This document shows positions 1 to 10,216 of a stretch of DNA of 64,000 nt, one piece after another. Numbering within the stretch: the first letter of the stretch is position 1; the number at the start of each line of letters is the position of its first letter. The notes under the pieces were generated by a model that was not told where the DNA came from, made no database searches, and worked only from the letters and a program-made list of their open reading frames with translations. The stretch is taken from NCBI RefSeq assembly GCF_023241715.1, contig NZ_JALQCW010000090.1:1-64000 (forward strand), written 5' to 3'. Position numbers and translations under genes: made by a program. This DNA comes from Pseudomonas morbosilactucae (GTDB lineage Bacteria; Pseudomonadota; Gammaproteobacteria; Pseudomonadales; Pseudomonadaceae).

Positions 1-3000
1 TCACCTACGGCACGCTGGTTTTGAATGCCAACGGCACCTACACCTACACGTTGAACACCAATGACGCTGACTTCAAAGCTTGCACGGCAACGGCAATGGC
101 ACGAAACCTTCGCTACACCCTGACTGACTCGGACGGCGACAGCAGCACTGCGAACCTGGTGTTGCAGGTGCATAACAACGACGACCCGGTGGTTCTCGAC
201 TGCCTGGACATCAAAGGTGGCGAGCTGACGGTCTACGAGAAGAATCTCAGTGACGGCAGTGCGCCTAACACTCCAGCCTTGACTCAGAGCGGCACCTTTA
301 CCGTCACCGCGCTGGACGGTCTGCAGACCTTGAGCGTTGGCGGCATCAGCGTGGTCAGCGGCGGCGTGGCGGCGGGCTTCCCGCAAAGTGTGACCACGGC
401 CTTGGGCAATACCTTGACCATTACCGGTTACAACGCCGGCACTGGCGAGGTGAGCTACCGCTATACCCTGACGGACAATGAAAACCATCCCACTGCCCAG
501 GGCGCCAACAGCCTGAGCGAACACTTCAATGTGGTGGCCACCGACAGTGACGGCAGTTCGTCCTCCGGGGTGCTCGATGTGAACATCGTCGATGACCTGC
601 CCACCGCCAAGGCGGACGTCGCCAATACCGTCGAGGGCGGTACGGTTGATGTCAGCGTGCTTGGCAATGATGTGCTCAGCGCCGACGGCGGAGCGGTGGT
701 GGGGGTGCGTGCCGGCAGCAATACTGCAACCTCGGCCATCGGCGGCTTGGGCAACACCATCACTGGTGTCTACGGCACCTTGACCCTGGATGCCGCCGGG
801 CATGCCGTGTACCACAGCAACCCGAACTCGGTGAGCCCACCCGGGGCGACGGATGTCTTCACTTACACCGTTCGTGACGGCGACGGCGATGAAAGCACCA
901 CCACCCTGACCATCAATGTCAGTGATTGCGGCCTCAAGGCGGTCACCGATCAAGACGTCAGCGTCTACGAAAAAGCCCTGGACCTGAGCAAGGATGGCCA
1001 GGACCTGGCGGCGGGCACCGTGATTGGCAGCGACCCGAGCGCCAGCAGCGAAACCGCCAGCGGCACCCTGGTGGGGTCGGTGACGGGCGGTTCCGGTGGC
1101 ATCACCTTCAGCCTGGTGGGCAGTGCTACGGGCAGTTACGGGCAGATCCTGCTCAACCCCAACGGCACGTACACCTACACCCTGACGTCAGCGCCGAAAA
1201 CCTCGCCCATGGCCAACGACGGCGCCAATACCCTGAACGAAAGCTTTACCTACAAAGCCACCGATGCCCTGGGCAACAGCACCACTGGCAGCATTGTGGT
1301 GAGCATCGTCGATGACGTGCCCAAGGCGGTGGCCAGTGAGCGTTCGGTGACTGCCGTGGAGGTGGACTCCAACCTGCTGCTGGTGATCGACGTTTCCGGG
1401 AGCATGGCCGACGCGTCCGGCGTGCCCGGGTTGTCGCGCCTGGACCTGGCCAAGCAGGCCATCAGCGCGTTGCTCGACAAGTACGACAACATGGGCGACG
1501 TCAAAGTCCAGATCGTGACCTTCAGCACCAACGCTACGGACAAGACGCCGGTCTGGGTCGATGTGGCCACGGCCAAGACGATCATTTCGTCGCTGACGGC
1601 CGGGGGCAACACCAACTACGACGCCGCCGTGGCTGTGGCGAAAACCGCGTTCGCCACCAGCGGTCAACTGACCGGGGCGCAGAACGTCGGGTACTTCTTC
1701 TCCGACGGCAAACCTACGGGAGGGCAAGACATTGGCACCGCAGATGAGGCTGCCTGGAAAACCTTCCTCGACGCCAACGGCATCAAGAACTATGCGATCG
1801 GCCTGGGCAGCGGTGTGAGTAATGCCAACCTCGACCCGTTGGCCTATGACGGCAGCACCCACATCAACACTAATGCTGTGGTGGTCACCGACCTGAACCA
1901 ACTCAATTCGGTGCTGGCTGGCACCGTGCAGGGTTACCCGGTGACGGGCAGCCTGTTGGGCGAGGGGGGCACTTTTGGTGCCGACGGCGGTTTCATCAAG
2001 TCGATCGTGGTCGACGGCGGTACCTATACCTACGACCCCAAAGGCAACAGCAACCAGGGTTCGCTGAGCTTCAGCGGTACCACCAACAATGGCACCTTCA
2101 ATACCGTCAACAACAGCATCAGCATTGCCACCGGCAATGGCGGCACGCTGGTGGTAAACCTCGACACCGGGGATTACAGCTACACCTCGCAAAAAGTCAC
2201 CGGCAGCGTCATCACCGAGAACTTCAGCTACACGGTGAGCGACAACGACGGTGATCTGGCCAGCTCGACCCTGGTGGTCAAGGTCAACCCCAACGCGGCG
2301 CCGGTGGCGATGGATGACCACATCATCACCAATATCCTGTCTGGCACCGTGACCGTACCCGGGGATGTCTTGCTGGCCAACGACAGCGACGCCAATGGCG
2401 ACCCGCTGACTGCGGCGCCCACCGTATTCAATACCGGGTGGGCGGCCAAGGGCGCGGAATTCACCGCCACCAGCCAGCAGAACATTGGCTTTGCCGGGAA
2501 CGGCAACAGCCCCGGCAACCAGGCCATCAGCATCGACCGGGCCTCGTTCAATGCCAACGCCGTGGCCATGACCGCGGTGGTGGTGGTCAGCGGCTACCTG
2601 GGCAATGTGAGCAATTCCAGCGCCAATGATGAGGACGTGATCAGCGTCAAACTGAAACAAGGCGAGACCTTGAACCTCAATCACGACCTGGCCGGTGGGC
2701 GCGTCACCATGGAATACGCGCTGATGGGTGATGCTTACACGGGGATCGCCGATGGTGGCACCTTCACCGCTGCGGTGGCCGGTACCTATCAGATCCATAT
2801 CACCAACATCACCAATGGCAGTGGTAGCAACACCGGTGGCTCGGAAACCTACCAACTGACCATGACCATCAACTACGCCGGAGCCTCGGACGTCACCCCG
2901 GATTACCACGGCACCTACACCGCCAGCGACACCCATGGCGGCAGCGATGCAGCTGCGGTCAGCATCACTTATCAGGACGGGCATACCCTCACCGGGACTT

Positions 3001-3797
3001 CGGGTGATGATGTGCTGGTGGCTGGCAGTGGCGACAACGTCCTCAATGGCGGTGACGGTAACGATGTGTTGACCGCGGGCTCGGGCAACAACACCTTGAA
3101 TGGTGGCAATGGCAATGACCTGTTGTTCAGTGGGCCGGGCAACGACCTGCTCGACGGCGGCTCAGGCATCGACACCGCCAGTTATGCTCACGCGACCGCC
3201 GCAGTCACGGTCAACCTCGGGCTGTTGGGGGCGCAGAACACCTTGGGCGCGGGCACCGATACCCTGATCAACATCGAGAACCTGGTGGGCTCCAACTACA
3301 ACGACACCCTGACCGGTGACAACCACGCCAACGTGATCACCGGTGGGTTGGGCAACGATGTGCTCAATGGCGGCGGGGGTGATGACTTGCTGATCGGCGG
3401 AATGGGCAACAACACCCTGACGGGCGGTGCCGGTAACGACACCTTCCAGTGGTTGCAGGGCAACAGCGGCCATGACTTGGTCACCGACTTCACCCTCGGT
3501 GCCGACAAGCTCGACCTGTCGCAACTGCTGCAAGGTGAAAATGCCACCTCGGCCTCTCTGGATGACTACCTGCACTTCAAGGTGACGGGCAGTGGTGCGT
3601 CCTTGGTGACCAGCATCGATGTCAGTGCGGTGGCCGGTGCCGCGCCGACCCAGACCATCGACCTGGCCGGGGTCGACCTCGCCACCCATTACGGGGTGAC
3701 GCCGGGGGCGGGCGGGGTGATTGCAGGGGGGCCGGACACGGCCACTATCATCAACGGCATGCTCAACGATCACTCGTTGAAGGTGGACACCGTGTGA
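1..3797 (+). CDS. RTX-type secreted adhesin with VWA domain, C-terminal part (5' end outside window)
   Basis: C-terminal ~1265 residues of a very large, repetitive, surface or secreted adhesin of the LapA-like/type I secretion class. The frame is open to the window edge, so the start lies upstream. Cadherin-like, T1SS-143-type repeats come first (recurring 'NGTYTYTL' and 'VYEK' segments). A von Willebrand factor A domain follows, with the MIDAS motif IDVSGSM at about residue 455 of the visible part (DNA near 1390). RTX calcium-binding nonapeptides (GGDGNDVL, GGNGNDLL, GGLGNDVL) occupy about DNA 3000-3450. The end 'GNDTFQW...DLVTDFTLGADKLDL' resembles the conserved C-terminal T1SS signal region. 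By family knowledge such proteins are exported by an ABC/MFP/TolC system and promote attachment and biofilm formation. No transporter genes lie downstream; they could be upstream. Confidence 0.9.
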   Translation, partial: TYGTLVLNANGTYTYTLNTNDADFKACTATAMARNLRYTLTDSDGDSSTANLVLQVHNNDDPVVLDCLDIKGGELTVYEKNLSDGSAPNTPALTQSGTFTVTALDGLQTLSVGGISVVSGGVAAGFPQSVTTALGNTLTITGYNAGTGEVSYRYTLTDNENHPTAQGANSLSEHFNVVATDSDGSSSSGVLDVNIVDDLPTAKADVANTVEGGTVDVSVLGNDVLSADGGAVVGVRAGSNTATSAIGGLGNTITGVYGTLTLDAAGHAVYHSNPNSVSPPGATDVFTYTVRDGDGDESTTTLTINVSDCGLKAVTDQDVSVYEKALDLSKDGQDLAAGTVIGSDPSASSETASGTLVGSVTGGSGGITFSLVGSATGSYGQILLNPNGTYTYTLTSAPKTSPMANDGANTLNESFTYKATDALGNSTTGSIVVSIVDDVPKAVASERSVTAVEVDSNLLLVIDVSGSMADASGVPGLSRLDLAKQAISALLDKYDNMGDVKVQIVTFSTNATDKTPVWVDVATAKTIISSLTAGGNTNYDAAVAVAKTAFATSGQLTGAQNVGYFFSDGKPTGGQDIGTADEAAWKTFLDANGIKNYAIGLGSGVSNANLDPLAYDGSTHINTNAVVVTDLNQLNSVLAGTVQGYPVTGSLLGEGGTFGADGGFIKSIVVDGGTYTYDPKGNSNQGSLSFSGTTNNGTFNTVNNSISIATGNGGTLVVNLDTGDYSYTSQKVTGSVITENFSYTVSDNDGDLASSTLVVKVNPNAAPVAMDDHIITNILSGTVTVPGDVLLANDSDANGDPLTAAPTVFNTGWAAKGAEFTATSQQNIGFAGNGNSPGNQAISIDRASFNANAVAMTAVVVVSGYLGNVSNSSANDEDVISVKLKQGETLNLNHDLAGGRVTMEYALMGDAYTGIADGGTFTAAVAGTYQIHITNITNGSGSNTGGSETYQLTMTINYAGASDVTPDYHGTYTASDTHGGSDAAAVSITYQDGHTLTGTSGDDVLVAGSGDNVLNGGDGNDVLTAGSGNNTLNGGNGNDLLFSGPGNDLLDGGSGIDTASYAHATAAVTVNLGLLGAQNTLGAGTDTLINIENLVGSNYNDTLTGDNHANVITGGLGNDVLNGGGGDDLLIGGMGNNTLTGGAGNDTFQWLQGNSGHDLVTDFTLGADKLDLSQLLQGENATSASLDDYLHFKVTGSGASLVTSIDVSAVAGAAPTQTIDLAGVDLATHYGVTPGAGGVIAGGPDTATIINGMLNDHSLKVDTV

Positions 3798-3843
3798 CTC
3801 GCCGGGCCCAAGGGCCAATGCTTTAGGCAGTATCGCGGGCAAT

Positions 3844-3884
3844 AGCCCCGAAGGCGTGTTTCCAACGTCTTCGGGGCTTTTTTT
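3844..3884 (+). terminator. Rho-independent terminator of the adhesin gene
   Basis: Perfect 10-bp stem (AGCCCCGAAG at 3844-3853, CTTCGGGGCT at 3869-3878) followed by a run of seven T. It sits 47 nt after the adhesin stop and just before the 3' end of the convergent DUF454 gene, so it probably serves the adhesin transcript. Confidence 0.9.
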
Positions 3885-3894
3885 GGGTGGGCGA

Positions 3895-4290
3895 TCAGGG
3901 TTTGCGCAGGGTTTTCTGCCGCAGGATGTAGACCGTGACCAACACCGCACTGGTCAGCATGAACCCCCGGGCCCAGGGCAGGGGCACCAGGTAACAGGAG
4001 AAACCGATGCTGAGCCACATCAGGCCGATGGCATAGACCTTGGCCTTCAGGGGGATGCCGTTGCCGTCGAGGTAGTCGCGGATCCACGGCCCCAGGCGCG
4101 GATGCCCCACCAGCCACCCATAGAAGCGCGGCGAACTGCGGGCAAAACAGGCCGCCGCCAGCAGCAGGAACGGGGTGGTGGGCAATACCGGGAGGAAAAT
4201 ACCGATCACCCCCAGCACTACGCTCAGCCAGCCGATGGCCAGCAGAACGTAACGCAGGATCAGGGGGTGATTGCCTATGGGCTTGGCCAT
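3895..4290 (-). CDS. DUF454 (YbaN-like) inner-membrane protein
   Basis: A 131-residue small membrane protein. The conserved DUF454/YbaN core is visible: an N-terminal hydrophobic helix, then 'LPTTPFLLLAA', 'CFARSSPRFY' and 'GWLVGHPRLG', and a C-terminal pair of hydrophobic segments. The reading frame extends further upstream to 4392, but that would overlap the neighbouring UPF0149 gene. The ATG at 4290 (MAKPIGNHP) gives the normal family length. Its stop faces the adhesin gene and the terminator at 3844-3884. The molecular function of DUF454 is not established. Confidence 0.85.
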   Translation of the reverse strand: MAKPIGNHPLILRYVLLAIGWLSVVLGVIGIFLPVLPTTPFLLLAAACFARSSPRFYGWLVGHPRLGPWIRDYLDGNGIPLKAKVYAIGLMWLSIGFSCYLVPLPWARGFMLTSAVLVTVYILRQKTLRKP

Positions 4291-4300
4291 AGGCCGTGAC

Positions 4301-4888
4301 TCAGTGGTGGCGCGGCTTGAGAATGGCCGGCTTTTCATCCGGAGCATTGCACAGCAGGTACAAGGCGGTGAGGGCTTCCGGGATTTGCACAATCATGTCG
4401 TCCATCAGGTTGGCATCGCTGGCGATGTCAGAGAACTCAGGCTGCTCATCGAACAGGCCGGAACCGACCATGATCGGCAGGAGCATTTCGCTGACTTCTT
4501 CTTCGGCGGTTTCGAACCAGGCCGCTTCGCGCAGGAACACCCCCTCCATGAAACCGATGCACCAGCCGCGCAGGTCGGAATCATCCGGGTCGTCGCCCAG
4601 GTCCAGCTCGCATGGCAGCTCGAATTCCTCGTCGGACGCCAGTTGGCGGGCGATGTGGGCCTTGAGGGCCAGCAAGGTGGATTCGATGGCTTCGCGCTCG
4701 GTGTCACTGCTGTAGTGAGGCTCTTCGGCGAAGAGTGCGTCGATCCATTCGCGATCGGGAACGGTCTCCGAGCAGATCGACAGCGCGGTCAGGTAGCCGT
4801 GAGCGGCCACGTAGTCCAGCGCCTCGTCATGCAGTTCATCGGCGTCGAGGAAGACTTGCAGGCGGGTTAGTTGCTCAGCGAAGGACAT
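4301..4888 (-). CDS. UPF0149/YecA-like protein
   Basis: A 195-residue acidic soluble protein of the UPF0149 (YecA/YgfB-like) family. The N-terminal helical part (MSFAEQLTRLQVFL) and the signature 'LRGWCIGFMEGVFL' in the middle are clear. The C-terminal SEC-A-like zinc motif found in some YecA proteins is absent; the sequence ends in a basic tail. It lies 10 nt upstream of the DUF454 gene on the same strand, so the two are probably cotranscribed. No reaction can be assigned from the sequence. The 274 bp between this gene and recQ hold divergent promoters; I see only a weak -10-like TATACT at 5027-5032. Confidence 0.85.
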   Translation of the reverse strand: MSFAEQLTRLQVFLDADELHDEALDYVAAHGYLTALSICSETVPDREWIDALFAEEPHYSSDTEREAIESTLLALKAHIARQLASDEEFELPCELDLGDDPDDSDLRGWCIGFMEGVFLREAAWFETAEEEVSEMLLPIMVGSGLFDEQPEFSDIASDANLMDDMIVQIPEALTALYLLCNAPDEKPAILKPRHH

Positions 4889-5162
4889 TGAAGGGCTACC
4901 TTGGGGAATAAACGATGCTGAATTCTAGGCCTTCTTGAGCGCTCAGGCCAGCAGCCGGGCAGATTTGAGCGGTTCTAAAGGTTACCGGCGGTCCTTGTCG
5001 GCGCCCTCTGCCGGGAAGCGCTCGGGTATACTCGCGCGTTTTGTGATGCCCTGCAGACGATGCGACCGTTCAGGAAAACTCCGCTAACGGATTTGTCCGT
5101 GAACCCCGCGGTCTTTTCGGCCAGTCTGCCCCCAGGGATTTCAACGATTTTTGGAGTTTTTC

Positions 5163-7289
5163 ATGCTCGAACAGGCTCAACGCGTCCTCAAGGACATCTT
5201 CGGCTACGACAGTTTCCGTGGTCGCCAAGGTGCAATCATTGAGCGCGTGGCCAGCGGTGGCGATGCGCTGGTGTTGATGCCTACCGGCGGCGGCAAATCC
5301 CTGTGCTTCCAGGTCCCGGCGCTGTTGCGCGAGGGGCTGGCGGTGGTGGTTTCGCCGTTGATCGCGCTGATGGATGACCAGGTTGCCACCCTGGAGGAGT
5401 TGGGCGTCGCCGCAGCGGCCCTGAACTCCACCTTGAGCGCCGAACAGCAGCGTGACCTGGCTGCGCGGATCCGCCGTGGTGAAGTGAAGATGCTCTACCT
5501 GGCCCCCGAGCGCCTGGTGCAGCCGCGCATGCTGTCGTTCCTGCAGGGCCTGGATATCGCCCTGTTTGCCATCGACGAGGCCCACTGCGTGTCCCAATGG
5601 GGCCACGACTTCCGTCCGGAATACCTGCAACTGGGGCAGTTGGCGGAGATGTTCCCCAACGTGCCACGGATTGCCCTGACGGCCACGGCCGACAAACGGA
5701 CCCGTGAAGAAATCGTCACCCGCCTGCACTTGCAAGAGGCCGAGCGCTTCCTCTCAAGCTTCGACCGACCGAATATCTTCTATCGCATTGTGCCCAAGGA
5801 ACAGCCGCGCAAGCAGTTGCTGGCGTTCCTCAACGAGCGGCGCAGCGACGCGGGCATCGTCTATTGCCTGTCGCGCAAGAAGGTCGATGAGGTGGCGGCG
5901 TTTCTCTGTGAGCAGGGCTTCCCGGCATTGCCCTATCACGCCGGCCTGCCCAATGAGTTGCGGGCGTATCACCAGAAGCGCTTCCTCAATGAGGAAGGGC
6001 TGATCATGGTGGCAACCATCGCCTTCGGCATGGGCATCGACAAACCCAACGTGCGTTTTGTCGCCCACATGGACTTGCCCAAATCCCTGGAAGCCTACTA
6101 TCAGGAAACCGGTCGCGCCGGCCGTGACGGGTTGCCCGCCGATGCCTGGATGGCCTACGGCCTGCAAGACGTGCTGATGCTCAAGCAGATGCTGCAGAAC
6201 TCCGAAGGCGATGAGCGGCACAAGCGCCTGGAGCAGCACAAGCTCGATGCCATGCTGGCGTTGTGCGAAGAAACCCGCTGCCGCCGCCAGACCTTGCTGG
6301 CCTATTTCGATGAAGACATGCCCCAGCCGTGCGGCCATTGCGACAACTGTGTCGACGGCGTGCAGACCTGGGACGCCACCGAGCCGGCACGCCAGGCGCT
6401 GTCGGCGATCTACCGCACTGGCCAGCGCTATGGCGTGGGTCACTTGGTGGAAGTGCTGCTGGGCAAGGACACGGAAAAGGTCCGCAGTTCCGGTCACCAG
6501 CACCTGTCGGTGTTTGGCGTCGGCAAGGCGCGCACTGAAGGTGAATGGCGCTCGCTGTTTCGCCAATTGGTGGCACGCGGGCTGGCGGACATCGACCTGG
6601 AGGGTTACGGCGGCTTGCGTCTGAGTGATAGCTGCCGGCCGTTGCTCAAGGGTGAAGTGACCCTGGAACTGCGTCGTGACCTGAAGCCGCAGACCACCAG
6701 CAAAGGCAGCACCAGCCAGGCCAGCCAATTGGTGCGTGGCGAAGAGCGCGAGCAATGGGAGGCGCTGCGGGCCTTGCGGCGTAAGTTGGCTGAAGAGCAT
6801 GGGGTGCCGCCCTATGTCATCTTCCCGGACTCCACGCTGCTGGAAATGCTCCGCAGCCAGCCTTCGTCTCTGTCGGAAATGGCCCAGGTCAGCGGTGTGG
6901 GGGCGCGCAAGTTGGAGCGCTATGGCGCAGCCTTCCTCGAAGTGCTCGGCGGTCAAGCCGAGGCGCCGAAGGTGGTGGCCGATATCCGTCACGAACTCAT
7001 TACCCTGGCTCGGGCCGGCATGACCCCGATTCAGATCGCCGGGCAATTGCAGTGCTCGGAAAAGAACGTCTACACCTTGTTGGCCGAATCGATCGGCCAG
7101 CAGCAATTATCCTTGGAACAAGCCCTGGATTTGCCGGAAGACCTGTTGGGTGAAATCCAGGACGCGTTCCTCGACGGTGAAGGCGAGCTGCCACCGGTGG
7201 CCGAAGTCGCCGAACTGTTCGCAGGCCGTGTGCCGGAAGGGGTGTTGTACTGCGTTCGGGCGGCGTTGCAGTCGGAATTCGAAATTTGA
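5163..7289 (+). CDS. recQ: ATP-dependent DNA helicase RecQ
   Basis: A 708-residue RecQ helicase, a 3'-5' superfamily 2 enzyme that processes recombination intermediates and stalled forks. Walker A TGGGKS is at residues 41-46 and the DEAH box at 138-141, followed by the RecQ aromatic-rich loop HCVSQWGHDFR. The RecQ-Ct region has the zinc-binding cysteines (C..C then CGHCDNC, about residues 368-395), a winged helix, and an HRDC domain at about 531-596. A further ~110 residues follow HRDC. The ATG at 5163 was chosen because GGAG at 5153-5156 is well spaced; a TTG at 5151 is in frame but lacks a site. The length is longer than E. coli RecQ (about 610) and typical of Pseudomonas. Confidence 0.96.
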   Translation: MLEQAQRVLKDIFGYDSFRGRQGAIIERVASGGDALVLMPTGGGKSLCFQVPALLREGLAVVVSPLIALMDDQVATLEELGVAAAALNSTLSAEQQRDLAARIRRGEVKMLYLAPERLVQPRMLSFLQGLDIALFAIDEAHCVSQWGHDFRPEYLQLGQLAEMFPNVPRIALTATADKRTREEIVTRLHLQEAERFLSSFDRPNIFYRIVPKEQPRKQLLAFLNERRSDAGIVYCLSRKKVDEVAAFLCEQGFPALPYHAGLPNELRAYHQKRFLNEEGLIMVATIAFGMGIDKPNVRFVAHMDLPKSLEAYYQETGRAGRDGLPADAWMAYGLQDVLMLKQMLQNSEGDERHKRLEQHKLDAMLALCEETRCRRQTLLAYFDEDMPQPCGHCDNCVDGVQTWDATEPARQALSAIYRTGQRYGVGHLVEVLLGKDTEKVRSSGHQHLSVFGVGKARTEGEWRSLFRQLVARGLADIDLEGYGGLRLSDSCRPLLKGEVTLELRRDLKPQTTSKGSTSQASQLVRGEEREQWEALRALRRKLAEEHGVPPYVIFPDSTLLEMLRSQPSSLSEMAQVSGVGARKLERYGAAFLEVLGGQAEAPKVVADIRHELITLARAGMTPIQIAGQLQCSEKNVYTLLAESIGQQQLSLEQALDLPEDLLGEIQDAFLDGEGELPPVAEVAELFAGRVPEGVLYCVRAALQSEFEI

Positions 7290-7410
7290 GTGGCTTGCGT
7301 TAAAGATGTAACGATTCAGTCTATTGCTGCGCTTGCCTCGGACCAAAGGTCATGCTTAGCTGACTAATAATTAGTTTTTCCTCTATTTTCAGTCTGATCA
7401 TGAGTTTCCT

Positions 7411-7845
7411 ATGCCGTTGACCGATGAACACCGTTTTGGCATGCAGTTGGCGCACATGTCCCGAGGCTGGCGCGCTGAACTGGACCGCCGCCTGGCCGGG
7501 CTTGGCCTGTCTCAGGCGCGCTGGCTGGTGCTGTTGCATCTGGCCCGCTTCGAAGACGCCCCTACCCAGCGTGAACTGGCGCAAAGCGTAGGGGTTGAAG
7601 GGCCGACCCTGGCCCGCCTGCTCGACAGTCTGGAAACTCAGGGCCTGGTCCAGCGTCACGCAGTTTTGGAAGACCGTCGGGCGAAAAAGATCGTGCTGTG
7701 TGCATCGGCCCGGCCGTTGATCGAGCAGATCGAAACCATTGCCACGGCTTTGCGCCACGAGCTGTTTATCGGTGTCGACGAAGACGACCTGCGGGTTTGC
7801 ATGCGGGTCCACGACACCATTCTGGCCAACCTGGAAAAGTCCTGA
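7411..7845 (+). CDS. MarR/SlyA family transcriptional regulator
   Basis: A 144-residue winged-helix regulator. The helix-turn-helix is 'PTQRELAQSVGVEGPTLAR' (about residues 51-69), followed by the recognition helix end 'LLDSLETQGLVQR' and the basic wing 'EDRRAKKIVL', all typical of the MarR/SlyA group. N- and C-terminal helices would form the dimer interface. It lies downstream of recQ on the same strand but with a 120-nt gap that could carry its own promoter. The ligand and targets cannot be read from the sequence. In P. aeruginosa a MarR-type gene also lies between recQ and plpD (recalled synteny), so this appears to be a core gene. Confidence 0.88.
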   Translation: MPLTDEHRFGMQLAHMSRGWRAELDRRLAGLGLSQARWLVLLHLARFEDAPTQRELAQSVGVEGPTLARLLDSLETQGLVQRHAVLEDRRAKKIVLCASARPLIEQIETIATALRHELFIGVDEDDLRVCMRVHDTILANLEKS

Positions 7846-7888
7846 GGCCAAGCCCTCGCCGGAGCGGATCAGCGTCTGGCGCCCCCCT

Positions 7889-7939
7889 AAAGACCCCGAG
7901 GCGGATGACGCACCTTGCATCCTTCGCCTCGGGGTCTTT
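7889..7939. terminator. Bidirectional rho-independent terminator
   Basis: Perfect 15-bp inverted repeat (7889-7903 and 7925-7939, core AGACCCCGAGGCG), with an A-run on the left and a T-run on the right. It lies between the convergent MarR gene and plpD and can stop transcription from both sides. Confidence 0.9.
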
Positions 7940-7956
7940 GCGTTTATGCGGGTTCT

Positions 7957-10145
7957 CTAGAAGGTCTGACCCAGGTTCAGGTACAGGGCTTTCTGGTTGT
8001 CATCGTTCAAGCCATAGCTGAAGTTCAGCGGCCCCAACGGTGTGTCGAAGCCGAGGAACACGCTGGCGGCGTTGATGTAGCCACTGTCGAATTCATTGTC
8101 ATTGTTCCAGGCCCGGCCCCGTTCCAGGGAACCGCCGATGTACAGCGGGAAATCCAGTGGCAGGTAGGAGCGCGGGGTCAGGCGCCGGTAGTACACCGCT
8201 CGCATCAGGCTGATGTTCTGCCCGGACAGTGCGTCCTGACGGAACCCCGACAACTGCCGCGCGCCACCGAGTACGAAGCTTGAGGTCACCACTTCGGCTT
8301 CATCCAGGGTGCGCCCGTAGCGGCCGCCGAGAATCACGGTGTCGGGCCCCGAACTCATGGCCTTGTCCAGTTTGAGCTCCCATTGCCGGTAGCCTTTGTC
8401 AGAGCCCAGGTTCGGCTCGAACTGGCGGAAGGTCAGGCCAATGTCTTCGCCGGCGTGGGGGAAGTAGACGTTGTCCAGGGAGTCGAAGGAGTACTTGAGC
8501 TGGTAGTAACCCTCGCTGAAGCTCTCGCTGGGCAAGTCCTGCTCGCCGATACGCACGTCGGCCTTGCCCCAGGCTTCGCCGACACCCAGGCGGATCTCGC
8601 CACTGGTGCCGATCTGCCGCCCCAGGTTAAGGCCGAAACCGTAGCGCTCCAGGCGATATTCGGCGATGGGGTCGTTATCCAGAACGGCCTCGATGTTCTG
8701 CGATTCGACGTCGATAAAGGGCGCGATGAAGTAGCGTGAGCCGGCATCCAGAGGCTGGTAGAACTCGCTGTACAGTTCCTGTTGATCCCCTATCTGCACC
8801 CGAGTCAGCCACTCGCGCCCAAGCTGTTGATGCCGTTCATGCGGTAGCTGGCGCCAAGATTGAAGGCGCTGTCCCCGCGCATGTCATCGGACAGATTCAG
8901 GCCCAGGCGCAGGTAGTCGGTGCCGCTGCGTTTGCCTCGGGCGTTGATCACCAGGGTCTGATCCTGGCCTTTGTGGGTCACGCGGTATTGCACCTGTTCG
9001 AAGTAGTCGAGGCCGTACAGGGTGCCCATGTCCCGCTGCAAACGCACCAGGTCCAAGGGTTCGCCTATGGGTTGGCGAATGTAGTAACGGATTACCTCAT
9101 CGCTGACTTTCGAGTCGTTTTCCACCTTGATGGCGGTGATGACCGGTGTGCGCTGGCTCGGCTGGCGAGCGGCGGCGAGTTCCGCGTCCACACGGGGATT
9201 GGGCCGCAGGTGCGCCAGGCGTGCGTCGAGTATTCGGGTCGCGCGGTAGCCGGCGTCGATCATTTCCTGGGCGCGACCGAAGTCGGCGACGCCGAAGCTC
9301 GACAGCGGGGGCTGGATCAGCACGTCATCCTTGTGCAGTGTCGCCAACTGCTCTTCGGAGTTGCGCCGGGTCATCAGGGTGATGGACTGGGTCAGTACAT
9401 CCACCACGGTGTTCAATTGCTTGCGTGAGCGCAGCGGTGTGCCGATATCGACGACGATGGCAATGTCCACGCCCATCTCCCGGGCCACATCCAGGGGGAT
9501 GTTGTCGGTGATGCCGCCGTCCACCAGCAACCGGCCATCCAGCTCCACCGGTGCGAACACCGCCGGGATCGACATGCTGGCGCGAATCACCCGGGGCAGG
9601 TGGCCTTTGCGGAACACCACTTTCTCACCGCTGGCGATATCAGTGGCCACGGCGCGAAAGGGAATGGGTAGTTTGTCGAAGTCGCGGGTATCGCTGACGT
9701 GGGCGAATTTGCTTTCCAGCAACAGAGCCAGGTTCTGCCCCTGGATCACTCCCAGAGGCAAGCCCAGGCTGCCGTCGTCCCGAAAGCTGAGTTTTTGTTT
9801 CACCAGGAAGTCCCGGTCATCCTGCTTGCGGCGAAAGGGTACGTCTTCCCGGGGTGGGGCGTCGGACAGGGCTTGTTTCCAGTCGATCTCCAGGGCGAGC
9901 TTTTCCAACTCGTCGATTTTGTAGCCTGAGGCATACAGCCCGCCGATTACCGCGCCCATGCTGGTGCCGGCGATGGCGTCGAGCTTGATGCCTTGTTCCT
10001 CCAGGGCCTTGAGCACGCCGATATGGGCCAGGCCACGGGCCGCGCCGCCGGACAACACCAGGCCGATCTTTGGTCGTGGCGCCTCGGCGGCTTGCAGGGT
10101 CAGGGGCACGAGGCAAAGCAGCAGGCAGGTCAACAAACGACGCAT
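7957..10145 (-). pseudogene. plpD: Patatin-like phospholipase autotransporter (PlpD type, type Vd), split by a 1-nt frameshift
   Basis: Type Vd autotransporter lipase in two frames: 10145-8805 (446 codons) and 8799-7957. The first part has a signal peptide (MRRLLTCLLL...LQA), the patatin glycine loop SGGAARG (residues 32-38), the nucleophile motif GTSMG (Ser62), the DGG motif of the Ser-Asp dyad (about Asp207) and a POTRA-like region (about 310-390). The second part is a 16-strand-type outer-membrane barrel ending in the aromatic C-terminal residue F. The frame breaks after '...GINSLGA'. Adding one G near 8814 restores 'GAEWLTRVQ' and a single ~728-residue protein, the size expected for PlpD. 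As written, the passenger would be made without its barrel. It could be a true mutation or a base-call error. Confidence 0.88.
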
Positions 10146-10216
10146 CAGGGATCTCGGGGCGAGCGATAAAGCCGGCTATTATAGCGACGCCCTTGCCCCC
10201 ATGAGCCCGCCGTACC

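Noticed and set aside
1188..2984. 598-codon open frame on the minus strand inside the adhesin gene
   Set aside because: It mirrors the repeat-rich, high-GC adhesin frame. Composition is His/Gly/Val-rich with no family motifs, a typical antisense shadow.
3000..3450. Regular repeats that might suggest a CRISPR or tandem-repeat element
   Set aside because: They are in-frame RTX nonapeptide codons (GGxGxD) of the adhesin, not spaced identical repeats.
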